Shown here in pieces: positions 16,179 through 24,947 of a stretch of DNA of 33,377 nt. The stretch is taken from positions 2,710-36,086 of the forward strand of contig DIAL01000035.1 of assembly GCA_002414705.1 (NCBI GenBank). Reading direction: 5' to 3'. This DNA comes from Flavobacteriaceae bacterium UBA5079. Lineage in GTDB: Bacteria; Bacteroidota; Bacteroidia; Flavobacteriales; Flavobacteriaceae. A program made the translations under genes and the position numbers. The notes under the pieces were generated by a model. It made no database searches, had not been told where the DNA came from, and was given only the letters and a program-made list of their open reading frames with translations. The stretch's first letter is position 1. Every line of letters begins with the position of its first letter.

Positions 16179-17309
16179 ATGGCAAAACAAGATTATTACG
16201 AGGTTTTAGGGATTGGTAAAAATGCAGATGCAGCTGAAATAAAAAAGGCGTATCGGAAAATGGCATTAAAATATCATCCAGATAAAAATCCTGATAATAG
16301 CGAAGCAGAAACGAAGTTTAAAGAAGCAGCTGAAGCATACGAAATATTAAGTAACGCAGATAAGAAATCACGTTACGACCAATTTGGACATCAAGCCTTT
16401 GATGGCGCTGGTGGCTTTAGTGGTGGTAATATGAATATGGATGACATATTCAGCCAATTTGGCGATATTTTCGGAGGTGGCTTTGGAGGTGGCGGCGGAT
16501 TTTCTGGCTTTAGTGGTGGCTTTGGAGGTGGCGGACAACGTCGCGTTAAAGGTACCAACATGCGTATTCGCGTAAAATTAACACTGGAAGAAATAGCAAA
16601 TGGTGTTGAGAAAAAAGTTAAAGTTAGACGAAAAGTTCAAGCGCCAGGAACAACCTATAAAACCTGTTCTACTTGTAATGGAGCTGGACAAGTTATGCGT
16701 GTAACCAATACTATATTAGGGCGTATGCAAACAGCCACAACTTGTACAACATGTGGTGGAGCTGGACAAACAATAGATAAAAAGCCAAATGAAGCGGATG
16801 CACAAGGTATGCTTGTAAAAGAAGAAACCGTATCCATTAAAATTCCGGCAGGTGTTGTTGAAGGTATGCAACTAAAAGTTACTGGAAAAGGTAATGAAGC
16901 TCCTGGAAATGGAATTTCAGGCGATTTATTAGTGGCAATTGAAGAAGAAACACATGCATCACTACAGCGAGAAGGAGATAATTTACACTACGATTTGTAC
17001 GTTAGTTTGCCAGATGCGGTTTTAGGAACTTCAAAAGAAATAGATACTGTAACTGGAAAAGTAAGAATTAAAATTGATGCAGGTGTGCAATCTGGAAAAA
17101 TTTTAAGGCTCCGTGGTAAAGGTATTCCATCCATTAATGGTTATGGAAAAGGTGATTTATTAGTTCATGTAAATGTTTGGACACCAAAAACACTTAGTAA
17201 AGAGCAAAAAGACTTTTTTGATTCCATGCGTGATGATGAGCATTTTGAGCCGAAGCCAGAAGTAGGCGATAAATCTTTTTTTGAAAAAGTAAAAGATATG
17301 TTTTCTTAA
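16179..17309 (+). CDS. dnaJ: Chaperone DnaJ with a reduced zinc-finger domain
   Basis: This 376-residue Hsp40 delivers clients to DnaK and stimulates its ATPase. The J domain (1-70) has HPD at 33-35, and a Gly/Phe-rich region spans about 75-120. The central zinc domain has only two CxxCxGxG motifs, at 163-170 and 189-196, where the classical protein has four. Comparison with the E. coli order suggests that motifs 2 and 3 (zinc centre II) remain while motifs 1 and 4 are replaced by [10 protein letters not shown] and [11 protein letters not shown]. The C-terminal client-binding domains are intact ([27 protein letters not shown], and [18 protein letters not shown]), ending [12 protein letters not shown] believe this reduced form recurs in Flavobacteriia, so it is not a local defect. 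Confidence 0.96.
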   Translation: MAKQDYYEVLGIGKNADAAEIKKAYRKMALKYHPDKNPDNSEAETKFKEAAEAYEILSNADKKSRYDQFGHQAFDGAGGFSGGNMNMDDIFSQFGDIFGGGFGGGGGFSGFSGGFGGGGQRRVKGTNMRIRVKLTLEEIANGVEKKVKVRRKVQAPGTTYKTCSTCNGAGQVMRVTNTILGRMQTATTCTTCGGAGQTIDKKPNEADAQGMLVKEETVSIKIPAGVVEGMQLKVTGKGNEAPGNGISGDLLVAIEEETHASLQREGDNLHYDLYVSLPDAVLGTSKEIDTVTGKVRIKIDAGVQSGKILRLRGKGIPSINGYGKGDLLVHVNVWTPKTLSKEQKDFFDSMRDDEHFEPKPEVGDKSFFEKVKDMFS

Positions 17310-17324
17310 AAAATAAAATTATGT

Positions 17325-17357
17325 ACTATAAATCCGCCTTTAAGGCGGATTTATAGT
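17325..17357. terminator. Long hairpin after dnaJ
   Basis: A perfect 16-bp inverted repeat (ACTATAAATCCGCCTT and its complement) with one base between the arms starts 16 bases past the dnaJ stop. It lacks a strong T-tail on the plus strand, so it may act as a 3' stabiliser as well as a terminator. Confidence 0.7.
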
Positions 17358-17408
17358 TTAAGAAATAAGTTAATTGTAGTCTTTCTGCTTTTGTTTAAGA
17401 AAAATTAC

Positions 17409-17508
17409 TATATTTGGGTTATTACTATGATTCATAGTAATAATTTTTCTTTTTCATAGCAATTTTTTCCCATCCTTTAACGTAAGTTTTAGGATGGGTT
17501 TTGTTTTT
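17409..17508 (+). ncRNA. Candidate small RNA or attenuated leader between dnaJ and the ABC operon
   Basis: A perfect -7 box TATATTTG (17409-17416) has a TTTG at 17390-17393 (15-base gap). Immediately after it comes a 25-base near-palindrome (17419-17443, 12-bp arms around one T) followed by T-rich sequence. Next comes a GC-richer hairpin, CCCATCCT (17469-17476) with AGGATGGG (17491-17498), followed by TTTTGTTTTT. A promoter and terminator pair about 85 bases apart without a gene suggests a small RNA. Alternatively the AT-rich palindrome is an operator, and the second hairpin an attenuator for the ABC operon 100 bases downstream. A 10-codon ORF (17427-17459) within it is probably accidental. 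Confidence 0.4.
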
Positions 17509-17563
17509 AATATGACTTGTAAATTTCTTTTTTATTAATTTCGGAAAGCAGTATTACATTTAA

Positions 17564-17571
17564 TATCTTTA
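17564..17571 (+). promoter_or_regulatory. -7 box TATCTTTA for the ABC operon
   Basis: A TAnnTTTG variant lies 29 bases before the ATG at 17601, so the ABC operon may have its own start apart from the upstream hairpins. Confidence 0.4.
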
Positions 17572-17600
17572 CATTCATTTCATTTAAGTAACAATCAAAT

Positions 17601-18527
17601 ATGGGTAACTTATTAGAGGCTCACAACGTTTCTAAAAAATTTGGAGAGTATACAGCTTTAAATAATGTTTCTATTGCTGTGCCACAAGGAAGTATCTTTG
17701 GGCTCTTGGGTCCTAATGGTGCAGGAAAAACAACCCTTATTCGGGTTATTAATCAAATAACTATGCCAGATTCTGGTCATGTTTTGTTGGATAATGAACC
17801 CTTACAAGCCCATCATGTTACAGATATTGGGTACTTGCCAGAAGAACGTGGTCTTTACAAATCTATGAAAGTTGGTGAACAGGCTTTATATCTAGCGCAA
17901 CTTAAAGGTTTAAGTAAAACAGAAGCAAAAAAGCGCCTGAAATATTGGTTTGACAGGTTGGATATTGGCGATTGGTGGAACAAGAAAATACAGGAACTTT
18001 CCAAAGGAATGGCTCAAAAAGTACAGTTTATTGTAACTGTTTTACATGAGCCCAAACTGTTGATTTTTGATGAACCTTTTTCAGGTTTTGATCCTATTAA
18101 TGCCATAGTTATTAAAGATGAAATTTTACGACTCCGAGATAATGGTGCAACGGTTATTTTTTCAACACACCGTATGGAATCCGTGGAAGAATTGTGTGAC
18201 CATATTGCGTTAATTCATCAGTCCAATAAAATATTAGACGGTAAATTACATGATATTAAAAAACAGTTTAAAACAAATACGTATGAAATTGGCATTCGAA
18301 CATCCAACGAAGTTGCTTTAGCTAAAGAATTACAAGATAAATTTACTGTTACACCTACTAGTTTTAAAACATTAGGGAATGAATTAAAACGAAATATTAA
18401 ATTATCTGAACATCAATCTCCTAATGATCTATTAAGTTTTTTAACCAGTAGAGGAGAAGTCTCGCATTTTGTTGAATTAATTCCAAGCGCGAACGATATT
18501 TTTATTCAAGCCGTAAATAATAATTAG
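17601..18527 (+). CDS. ABC transporter ATP-binding protein (NatA-like)
   Basis: This 308-residue ATPase subunit belongs to an ABC-2 type exporter. Walker A is GPNGAGKT (37-44), the signature is LSKGM (133-137) where LSGGQ is usual, a form seen in NatA and CcmA relatives, Walker B is LLIFDEPF (153-160), and the switch is FSTHRM. Residues after about 220 form a C-terminal extension of the DUF4162 type (LHDIKKQFKTNTYEIGI). It is followed after 2 bases by its membrane partner. NatA-NatB exports sodium in Bacillus, but many relatives carry other substrates, so the cargo is open. Confidence 0.93.
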   Translation: MGNLLEAHNVSKKFGEYTALNNVSIAVPQGSIFGLLGPNGAGKTTLIRVINQITMPDSGHVLLDNEPLQAHHVTDIGYLPEERGLYKSMKVGEQALYLAQLKGLSKTEAKKRLKYWFDRLDIGDWWNKKIQELSKGMAQKVQFIVTVLHEPKLLIFDEPFSGFDPINAIVIKDEILRLRDNGATVIFSTHRMESVEELCDHIALIHQSNKILDGKLHDIKKQFKTNTYEIGIRTSNEVALAKELQDKFTVTPTSFKTLGNELKRNIKLSEHQSPNDLLSFLTSRGEVSHFVELIPSANDIFIQAVNNN

Positions 18528-18529
18528 TT

Positions 18530-19840
18530 ATGAACCACTTACCACTTATTATAAAACGCGAGTATTTTACAAAAGTAAAAAATAAGTCTTTTATAATCAT
18601 GACGTTTTTAAGTCCGATGATTATGATAGGGTTAGTTGCGGTTGTGGCTTATTTATCTCAAATAAATAACAATTCTGAACGCACTATTTCAATCTTGGAT
18701 GAATCTGGACAAATAGCATCAATTTTCGAAAACACCAAAAACACGAAATATCTTATTTTGGATCAGCTTTCGTTAGAAGATGCTAAAAAACTAACTCAAG
18801 TTCAAGAAAATTATGGGTTGCTATATATAGGTGATTTTAATGATTTAAATACAGTAAGTAAAGGGGTTAAGTTTTATTCGGAAGAGTCACCATCCATATC
18901 CGTAATAAGCACATTAGAAAGCAAATTAGAAAAGCAGTTAACCGATTTAAAATTGGAAAGCCAAGGTGTAGATATTGAAAAAATAAAAACATCAAAAGTT
19001 GACATTGCAATTGCTCAAGAAAGTTTTACTGGCGAAAAAACATCAAAAATTGATAGTATTGTAAAACTGATTTTTGGTGGAGCAGCAGGTTATTTATTAT
19101 TTATGTTTATCATTATTTATGGAAACATGATTATGCGAAGTGTTATTGAAGAAAAAACAAGTCGAATTATAGAAATCATCATATCGTCCGTTAAACCTTT
19201 ACAATTAATGCTTGGTAAAATTATTGGAACATCATTAGCAGGTGTAACACAATTTGTAATTTGGATTATTTTAGGTGGTTTATTATTAACCATTGTCTCA
19301 GCAATTTTGGGTATTGATTTAATGCAAGCATCACCATCAGGCCAACTATTAACTCAAGCAGGAAATGAAGCTGCCATACCAGATTTGGTTCAAAATGGCA
19401 TAGCCGCTTTTTATAATTTACCACTCACCAATTTAATTATTGCATTTTTACTATTTTTTATAGGTGGCTATTTGTTGTATAGCTCATTATATGCAGCCAT
19501 TGGTGCAGCCGTGGATAATGAAACGGATACACAACAATTTTTGTTTCCTATATTAATGCCTTTAATTTTGGCTGTTTATATTGGTTTTTTTACTGTAATA
19601 GAAGATCCACATGGCACGATATCAACTATTTTCTCGTTTATACCATTTACATCGCCTGTTGTCATGCTTATGCGGATTCCGTTTGGCGTTCCAATTTGGC
19701 AACAAATAGTATCATTGGTAATTCTAATTGGTACTTTTATGTTTACAGTTTGGTTTGCTGCAAAAATTTATAGGGTTGGTATATTAATGTACGGCAAAAA
19801 ACCGAGTTATAAAGAGATTTTAAAATGGATTAAATATTAA
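18530..19840 (+). CDS. ABC-2 type transporter permease (NatB-like)
   Basis: This 436-residue inner-membrane subunit is the partner of the preceding ATPase. It has the usual NatB layout: a short cytoplasmic start (PLIIKREYFTKVKNKSFIIM), TM1, a large extracytoplasmic domain (about residues 45-175) and five more helices. The coupling region RSVIEEKTSRIIEIIISSVK precedes TM3; this EEKTSRI...S motif is the hallmark of ABC-2 exporters and contacts the ATPase. Other markers are KPLQLMLGKI and DNETDTQQFLFP. It lies 7 bases before the MscS gene. No frameshift is present. Confidence 0.93.
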   Translation: MNHLPLIIKREYFTKVKNKSFIIMTFLSPMIMIGLVAVVAYLSQINNNSERTISILDESGQIASIFENTKNTKYLILDQLSLEDAKKLTQVQENYGLLYIGDFNDLNTVSKGVKFYSEESPSISVISTLESKLEKQLTDLKLESQGVDIEKIKTSKVDIAIAQESFTGEKTSKIDSIVKLIFGGAAGYLLFMFIIIYGNMIMRSVIEEKTSRIIEIIISSVKPLQLMLGKIIGTSLAGVTQFVIWIILGGLLLTIVSAILGIDLMQASPSGQLLTQAGNEAAIPDLVQNGIAAFYNLPLTNLIIAFLLFFIGGYLLYSSLYAAIGAAVDNETDTQQFLFPILMPLILAVYIGFFTVIEDPHGTISTIFSFIPFTSPVVMLMRIPFGVPIWQQIVSLVILIGTFMFTVWFAAKIYRVGILMYGKKPSYKEILKWIKY

Positions 19841-19847
19841 AATTGAG

Positions 19848-20741
19848 ATGCAAAATAAGTTAGAAAATATAGAAGAAGTAGTAACCGAAAGCAGTATTTG
19901 GGAGTCTTTTTTAGATTTTTTGAATTTAGGATTTCAATTCGGAAGCGATAAAAACCCGATTGATATAACCGTTGGTCTCGTATTATTAGTATTAATAATT
20001 TATGTGGTAACAACAGTTGTGTTAAATTTTGTCCGCAGGCTGTATACCAAACATCTGCCTTTAGCAGATAGAGCTAAATTTAATACCGTTTTTTCATTTG
20101 CTAGATGGTTGGTTTATTTAGTGGTTATGCTCATTGTTTTTGATTCTGTTGGCATTAATGTAACTGCTATTTTTGCTGCATCTGCTGCCTTATTAATTGG
20201 TATTGGTTTAGCGCTTCAAACGCTTTTTCAAGACATTATTTCAGGTGTTTTTATTCTTATAGATCAGAGTTTACATGTTGGTGATATTATTGAAATTGAA
20301 GACAAAGTTGGTCGTGTTGAAGAAATTAAACTGCGTACCACAAGAGCTGTAACTATTGATAATAAAGTATTGGTTATTCCCAATCATTTATACCTTACCA
20401 ATAGCTTATACAACTGGACACAAAATGGTGTTTCCACACGAGAAAGCGTTTCCGTAGGTGTAGCTTATGGAAGCGATGTTCAGTTAGTTAAAAAACTTTT
20501 AATGGAGGCGGCTAATTCTCATTCTGAAGTTTTAGATACAGCAGAAACAACGGTTTTGTTTACGGATTTTGGAGATAGTTCATTAAACTTTAAAGTTGTT
20601 TTTACCATAAAAGACAGTTTTAAAGCACAATTTCCAAAAAGTGATATTCGTTTCGAAATAGATAGACTATTTAGAGAAAACAATATTTCTATTCCATTTC
20701 CACAAAGAGATATTCATATTATTGAAAAAAAGAGTAAATAG
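19848..20741 (+). CDS. Mechanosensitive channel of the MscS family
   Basis: This 297-residue protein matches small-conductance mechanosensitive channels, which open under membrane tension to release osmolytes. An N-terminal amphipathic stretch and two membrane helices lead to the pore helix (AIFAASAALLIGIGLALQTL) and the signature FQDIISGVFILIDQSLHVGD. The beta domain follows (IIEIEDKVGRVEEIKLRTT) with the terminal alpha-beta domain (FTDFGDSSLNFKVVF; INIPFPQ-like SIPFPQRDIHI at the end). It is third in a four-gene operon with an ion exporter-like ABC pair and a response regulator, a grouping that suggests osmotic or ion stress; this link is inference. Confidence 0.95.
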   Translation: MQNKLENIEEVVTESSIWESFLDFLNLGFQFGSDKNPIDITVGLVLLVLIIYVVTTVVLNFVRRLYTKHLPLADRAKFNTVFSFARWLVYLVVMLIVFDSVGINVTAIFAASAALLIGIGLALQTLFQDIISGVFILIDQSLHVGDIIEIEDKVGRVEEIKLRTTRAVTIDNKVLVIPNHLYLTNSLYNWTQNGVSTRESVSVGVAYGSDVQLVKKLLMEAANSHSEVLDTAETTVLFTDFGDSSLNFKVVFTIKDSFKAQFPKSDIRFEIDRLFRENNISIPFPQRDIHIIEKKSK

Positions 20742-20743
20742 TT

Positions 20744-21907
20744 ATGCCAAAAATATTAGTCATTGAAGATGAAGCAGCCATTAGGCGTGTACTTGTTAAA
20801 ATTCTTTCAGAAGAAAATGATACCTATCAAGTAGAAGAAGCCGAAGATGGTTTAGAAGGTTTAGAAAAAATAAAAAATGATGATTTTGATCTCGTTTTTT
20901 GTGATATTAAAATGCCAAAAATGGATGGTGTAGACGTATTAGAAGCTGCAAAGAAAATTAAACCAGAAATTCCTATTGTTATGATTTCAGGTCATGGCGA
21001 TTTAGATACAGCCGTAAATACCATGCGTTTAGGCGCCTTTGATTATATTTCTAAACCACCTGATTTAAATAGGTTGTTAAACACGGTTAGGATTGCATTA
21101 GATACGAAAGTGTTAGTGGTAGAAAATAAAATGCTGAAAAAGAAAGTCAGCAAAAACTATGAAATGATAGGCGAAAGTGCTGCTATTTCTCATATTAAGG
21201 ATATGATTGAAAAAGTAGCACAAACCGATGCTCGCGTTTTAATTACAGGACCCAACGGAACAGGAAAAGAATTGGTTGCACATTGGTTACATCAAAAAAG
21301 CGAACGTTCTAAAGGAAATCTTGTTGAAGTGAATTGTGCTGCAATTCCATCAGAATTAATAGAAAGTGAGTTATTCGGTCACGTAAAAGGTGCATTTACC
21401 AGTGCAGTAAAAGATCGTGCTGGAAAATTTGAAACAGCTAATGGAGGAACTATCTTTTTGGATGAAATTGGCGATATGAGTTTATCTGCGCAAGCCAAAG
21501 TTTTACGCGCACTTCAAGAAAATAAAATTCAGCGTGTTGGTAACGATAAAGATATAAAAGTAGATGTTCGCGTTATTGCTGCCACAAACAAAAATTTAAA
21601 ACATGAAATTGCTGAAGGGCGTTTTCGTGAGGATTTATATCACAGATTAGCGGTTATACTCATTCAAGTGCCATCGTTAAATGACAGGCGTGAAGATATT
21701 CCGTTGTTAATCGATTATTTTTCTGAAAAAATATCTATCGAACATGGAACGGTTAAAAAATCGTTTTCTGATAAGGCTATCAAACAACTTCAAGAGTATG
21801 ATTGGACAGGGAATATCCGTGAACTTCGCAATGTGGTGGAACGATTAATCATTCTTGGTGAAAAAGAAATCAGTGAAAATGATGTGAAAATGTTTGCTTC
21901 AAAATAA
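20744..21907 (+). CDS. Sigma-54-type response regulator lacking a DNA-binding domain
   Basis: This 387-residue NtrC-like protein has a receiver domain (1-120, phosphoacceptor Asp54 in LVFCDIKMPKMDG, Lys in YISKPP) and a AAA+ domain (about 140-370). The AAA+ domain shows Walker A GPNGTGKE (169-176), Walker B GGTIFLDEIGD (234-244) and sensor II GNIRELRN (357-364). The sigma-54-contacting loop is GAFTSA (216-221) where GAFTGA is canonical. The protein ends 16 residues after the AAA+ lid helix with SENDVKMFASK, so the usual C-terminal Fis helix-turn-helix is missing. It could act on sigma-54 holoenzyme from solution or have been rewired. A kinase partner is not adjacent. It closes the ABC-MscS operon (2-base gap) before a terminator. 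Confidence 0.93.
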   Translation: MPKILVIEDEAAIRRVLVKILSEENDTYQVEEAEDGLEGLEKIKNDDFDLVFCDIKMPKMDGVDVLEAAKKIKPEIPIVMISGHGDLDTAVNTMRLGAFDYISKPPDLNRLLNTVRIALDTKVLVVENKMLKKKVSKNYEMIGESAAISHIKDMIEKVAQTDARVLITGPNGTGKELVAHWLHQKSERSKGNLVEVNCAAIPSELIESELFGHVKGAFTSAVKDRAGKFETANGGTIFLDEIGDMSLSAQAKVLRALQENKIQRVGNDKDIKVDVRVIAATNKNLKHEIAEGRFREDLYHRLAVILIQVPSLNDRREDIPLLIDYFSEKISIEHGTVKKSFSDKAIKQLQEYDWTGNIRELRNVVERLIILGEKEISENDVKMFASK

Positions 21908-21916
21908 TCTTAAAAT

Positions 21917-21943
21917 GTCTGAATGTATTCAGACTTTTTTTTT
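21917..21943 (+). terminator. Terminator of the ABC-MscS-regulator operon
   Basis: GTCTGAA (21917-21923) pairs with TTCAGAC (21928-21934) around TGTA, followed by nine T bases. Confidence 0.93.
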
Positions 21944-21992
21944 CAAACGTATCCAAAATATTTACCTGTTATTAAACCGCTTGATAATTATG

Positions 21993-22000
21993 TATCTTTA
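21993..22000 (+). promoter_or_regulatory. -7 box TATCTTTA for the PPK2 gene
   Basis: The box lies 23 bases before the ATG at 22024, in the same TGTATCTTTATA context as the box before the epimerase gene. Confidence 0.4.
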
Positions 22001-22023
22001 TAAATCAATTTGAATACTATTCT

Positions 22024-22887
22024 ATGAAATCTATTAAACCAGACAACTTTAAAGTTCCAGTAACGGTTAATTTAAAAGACATTCAAACAAGCTTTGACTT
22101 AAAGGAAAGTAAAGATAAAATTGAAGAAAAACTCAGAGATGTCTGTGTAGACTTAGCAAAAATACAAAATGCTATGTATGCACATGGAAAATATGCGGTT
22201 CTTATCTGTATTCAAGGTATGGATACCGCAGGAAAAGACAGCCTTATTCGTGAAGTTTTTAAAGAGCTTAATGCCAGAGGTGTCGTGGTGCACAGTTTTA
22301 AAACACCAACAGATTTGGAGCTGAAGCATGATTATTTATGGCGTCATTATATAGCATTACCAGCTCGTGGTAAGTTTGGCGTATTTAACAGAACGCATTA
22401 TGAAAACGTATTGGTAACACGTGTACATCCAGAATATATATTGAATGAAAATTTACCAAATGTCTTATCATTAAATGATATTGATGATAAATTTTGGGAT
22501 AAGCGCTTCGAGCAAATCAATAATTTTGAAAAGACGATTGCTGAAAATGGTACCATTATTTTCAAATTCTTTCTAAATATTTCAAAAGAAGAACAAAAAG
22601 ATAGATTATTAAGAAGACTTGATAAACCTAATAAGCATTGGAAATTTTCGCCTGGTGATTTGGAAGAACGCAAACTTTGGAATCATTATCAAGATTGTTA
22701 TCAAGATATAATTTCTAGAACAACAAAACCGCATGCACCTTGGTTTGTAGTGCCATCTGATGATAAACCAACAGCTCGATATATTGTAGCCAAAATTCTT
22801 TTAGATACGCTTAAAAAATATGATGATATCCGTGAGCCTGAATTGGGCGATGATATAAAAGCTAATATTAATGAATACAGAAATTAA
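22024..22887 (+). CDS. Polyphosphate kinase 2 family protein
   Basis: This 287-residue one-domain PPK2 transfers phosphate between inorganic polyphosphate and nucleotides. Walker A GMDTAGKDS is at residues 65-73. The second signature, RGKFGVFNRTHYENVLVTRV, spans about 115-134 with the FNRxHYE Walker B-like block. The lid region is RLLRRLDKPNKHWKFSPGD. Single-domain members act on ADP, AMP or both; class assignment cannot be settled by eye, though length suggests class I or III. It is monocistronic with a TATCTTTA box before it. It likely helps regenerate NDPs or NTPs from stored polyphosphate under stress. Confidence 0.93.
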   Translation: MKSIKPDNFKVPVTVNLKDIQTSFDLKESKDKIEEKLRDVCVDLAKIQNAMYAHGKYAVLICIQGMDTAGKDSLIREVFKELNARGVVVHSFKTPTDLELKHDYLWRHYIALPARGKFGVFNRTHYENVLVTRVHPEYILNENLPNVLSLNDIDDKFWDKRFEQINNFEKTIAENGTIIFKFFLNISKEEQKDRLLRRLDKPNKHWKFSPGDLEERKLWNHYQDCYQDIISRTTKPHAPWFVVPSDDKPTARYIVAKILLDTLKKYDDIREPELGDDIKANINEYRN

Positions 22888-22975
22888 CTGGAACACGAGT
22901 AATTTTAAGATTCCTTTTAGAATAAACCTTTAAATAAAACCTATTTTTAGTTTTTTAACGACACAAACATCATTT

Positions 22976-24379
22976 ATGAAACATATACTGCCTATTTTAT
23001 TTTTTCTTTTAGCCATTAATATTTCTGCTCAAACAGATGCGGAAACACTCAAAACTATTTATTCTACATCCTTAACCAATGGAAAAAGTTATGAATGGTT
23101 AGATTATTTATCTAATCAAATTGGCGGTAGATTATCGGGTTCGCTTAATGCTGAAAAAGCAGTTGCTTATACTAAAGAAGAATTAGAAAAATTAGGTTTA
23201 GATAAAGTTTGGTTACAACCGGTTATGGTGCCAAAATGGGTAAGAGGGAATAAAGAATACGCGTTTATAGAATCTAGTTCTGGAATAACTACAACGGTTA
23301 ATATTTGTGCTTTAGGTGGCTCCATAGCAACACCAATTGGTGGTACAAAAGCCGAAGTTTTAGAAGTGAAAAGTATAGACGAATTAAAAGCTTTGGGTAA
23401 AGATAAGGTGTCTGGAAAAATTGTGTTTTTCAACAGACCTATGCAAGCGGATTTAATACAAACCTTTGAAGCTTATGGTGGTTGTGTAGATCAGCGTTAT
23501 GCAGGAGCTATGGAAGCTGGAAAGCTAGGTGCTGTTGGTGTTATAGTGCGTTCCATGAATTTGCGCTTGGACGATTTGCCGCATACAGGAAGTATGAGTT
23601 ATGGCGATTTGCCTAACTCGCAACGCATTCCATCTGCAGCCATTAGTACAAACGATGCTGAAAAATTGAGCGGTATGTTAGCACTTGATAAAAATATGAA
23701 GTTGTTTTTTAATCAAACGTGTCAGCAATTACAGGATGTACAATCTTATAACTTGATTGGCGAAATTACAGGAAGCCAATTTCCAAATGAATATATTATA
23801 GTTGGTGGCCATTTAGATTCTTGGGATTTAGGCGATGGTTCTCATGATGATGGCGCAGGTTGCGTACAATCCATGGATGTATTGCGTTTACTAAAAGAAA
23901 GCGGAATTAAACCAAAACGATCCATTCGTGTTGTATTATTTATGAACGAAGAAAACGGATTACGTGGAGCTACAAAATATGCAGAAGTTGCCAAGCAAAA
24001 AGGTGAAAAGCATATTTTTTCATTAGAAAGTGATGCTGGCGGTTTTACACCTCGTGGTTTTCAGTTTGATTGTGACGATGCCGTTTTTGCTAAAATAGAA
24101 AGCTGGAAAAGTTTATTTAAACCCTATTTAATTCATTATTTTGAAAAAGGTGGAAGTGGAGCAGATGTAGCGCCTTTGAAAACTGATACTAATGTATGTG
24201 CTGGTTTGCGTCCAGATTCGCAACGCTATTTTGATTACCATCATGCAGCCAATGATACGTTTGATGCCGTAAATAAACGCGAATTAGAATTGGGTGCAGC
24301 AACTATGGCGAGTTTGGTGTATTTAATTGATAAATACGGGATTTCACCCATTTCAAATACAAACGAACTAAAAAATTAA
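22976..24379 (+). CDS. Secreted M28 family metallopeptidase (carboxypeptidase Q-like)
   Basis: This 467-residue exported enzyme has signal peptide MKHILPILFFLLAINISAQ. A PA-like insertion (about 125-255) is followed by the catalytic zinc peptidase domain. The two-zinc ligand set is visible: His279 in VGGHLDSWD, Asp291 in GSHDDGAGC, Glu325/Glu326 in FMNEENG, Asp353 in LESDAGG, and the final His in DYHHAANDT (422/423). Such enzymes split dipeptides or short peptides, and this branch is called carboxypeptidase Q-like. It heads an operon of three (4-base gap to the DinB-like gene, which then overlaps the VOC gene). Confidence 0.95.
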   Translation: MKHILPILFFLLAINISAQTDAETLKTIYSTSLTNGKSYEWLDYLSNQIGGRLSGSLNAEKAVAYTKEELEKLGLDKVWLQPVMVPKWVRGNKEYAFIESSSGITTTVNICALGGSIATPIGGTKAEVLEVKSIDELKALGKDKVSGKIVFFNRPMQADLIQTFEAYGGCVDQRYAGAMEAGKLGAVGVIVRSMNLRLDDLPHTGSMSYGDLPNSQRIPSAAISTNDAEKLSGMLALDKNMKLFFNQTCQQLQDVQSYNLIGEITGSQFPNEYIIVGGHLDSWDLGDGSHDDGAGCVQSMDVLRLLKESGIKPKRSIRVVLFMNEENGLRGATKYAEVAKQKGEKHIFSLESDAGGFTPRGFQFDCDDAVFAKIESWKSLFKPYLIHYFEKGGSGADVAPLKTDTNVCAGLRPDSQRYFDYHHAANDTFDAVNKRELELGAATMASLVYLIDKYGISPISNTNELKN

Positions 24380-24383
24380 TAGG

Positions 24384-24947
24384 ATGAAAAATATACTGTT
24401 TTGTCTTTTTACCATAATATACATCACTATGAATGCACAGGAAAAATTACCCTATTATGAAATCTCTGAAGCGTCTGAAACCTATACAGCTGGAACTGTT
24501 GCAGCGCGATTAGTTGATGGATTAGGGTTTCGGTATTATTGGGCTTCTGAAGGTTTAAAGGAAGCCGATTTAGTTTACAAAATTACAGATGATTCGCGTT
24601 CCACTGAAGAAACTATAGAGCATATATACGGTTTATCAAAAACAATTGTCAATGCCACTTTGAAGAAGCCAAATTCAAATGAGAAAGAAGCTGATTTGAC
24701 GTTTGAAGACATAAGAAGGCAAACGCTTATAAATTTAAAAACAGCTGCAGATATTTTAAGAGCGAGTGATGATATTTCTCAATTTAAAATTATTTTTGGT
24801 GAACGAGAAATTCCCTTCTGGAATGAAATTAATGGACCAATAGCCGATGCTATATGGCACTGTGGACAGTTAGCTTCGTTTAGGCGAGCGTCTGGGAACC
24901 CGATTAATCCGAATGTAAATCATTTTTCAGGAACTATCAAAAAGTAA
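24384..24947 (+). CDS. Exported DinB-like superfamily protein
   Basis: This 187-residue protein has signal peptide MKNILFCLFTIIYITMNAQ and a four-helix DinB/YfiT-like body (about 30-187). The markers are RLVDGLGFRYYWASEGL, EETIEHIYGLSKTIV and the long last helix ADAIWHCGQLASFRRASG followed by NPINPNVNHFSG. The classical DinB metal site has three His; here I see only His in EHIYGL and WHCGQ in the expected helices, so metal binding is uncertain. Export of a DinB-fold protein is somewhat unusual. It is translationally coupled to the next gene (TAATG overlap) and follows the secreted peptidase. Function is unknown. Confidence 0.82.
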   Translation: MKNILFCLFTIIYITMNAQEKLPYYEISEASETYTAGTVAARLVDGLGFRYYWASEGLKEADLVYKITDDSRSTEETIEHIYGLSKTIVNATLKKPNSNEKEADLTFEDIRRQTLINLKTAADILRASDDISQFKIIFGEREIPFWNEINGPIADAIWHCGQLASFRRASGNPINPNVNHFSGTIKK

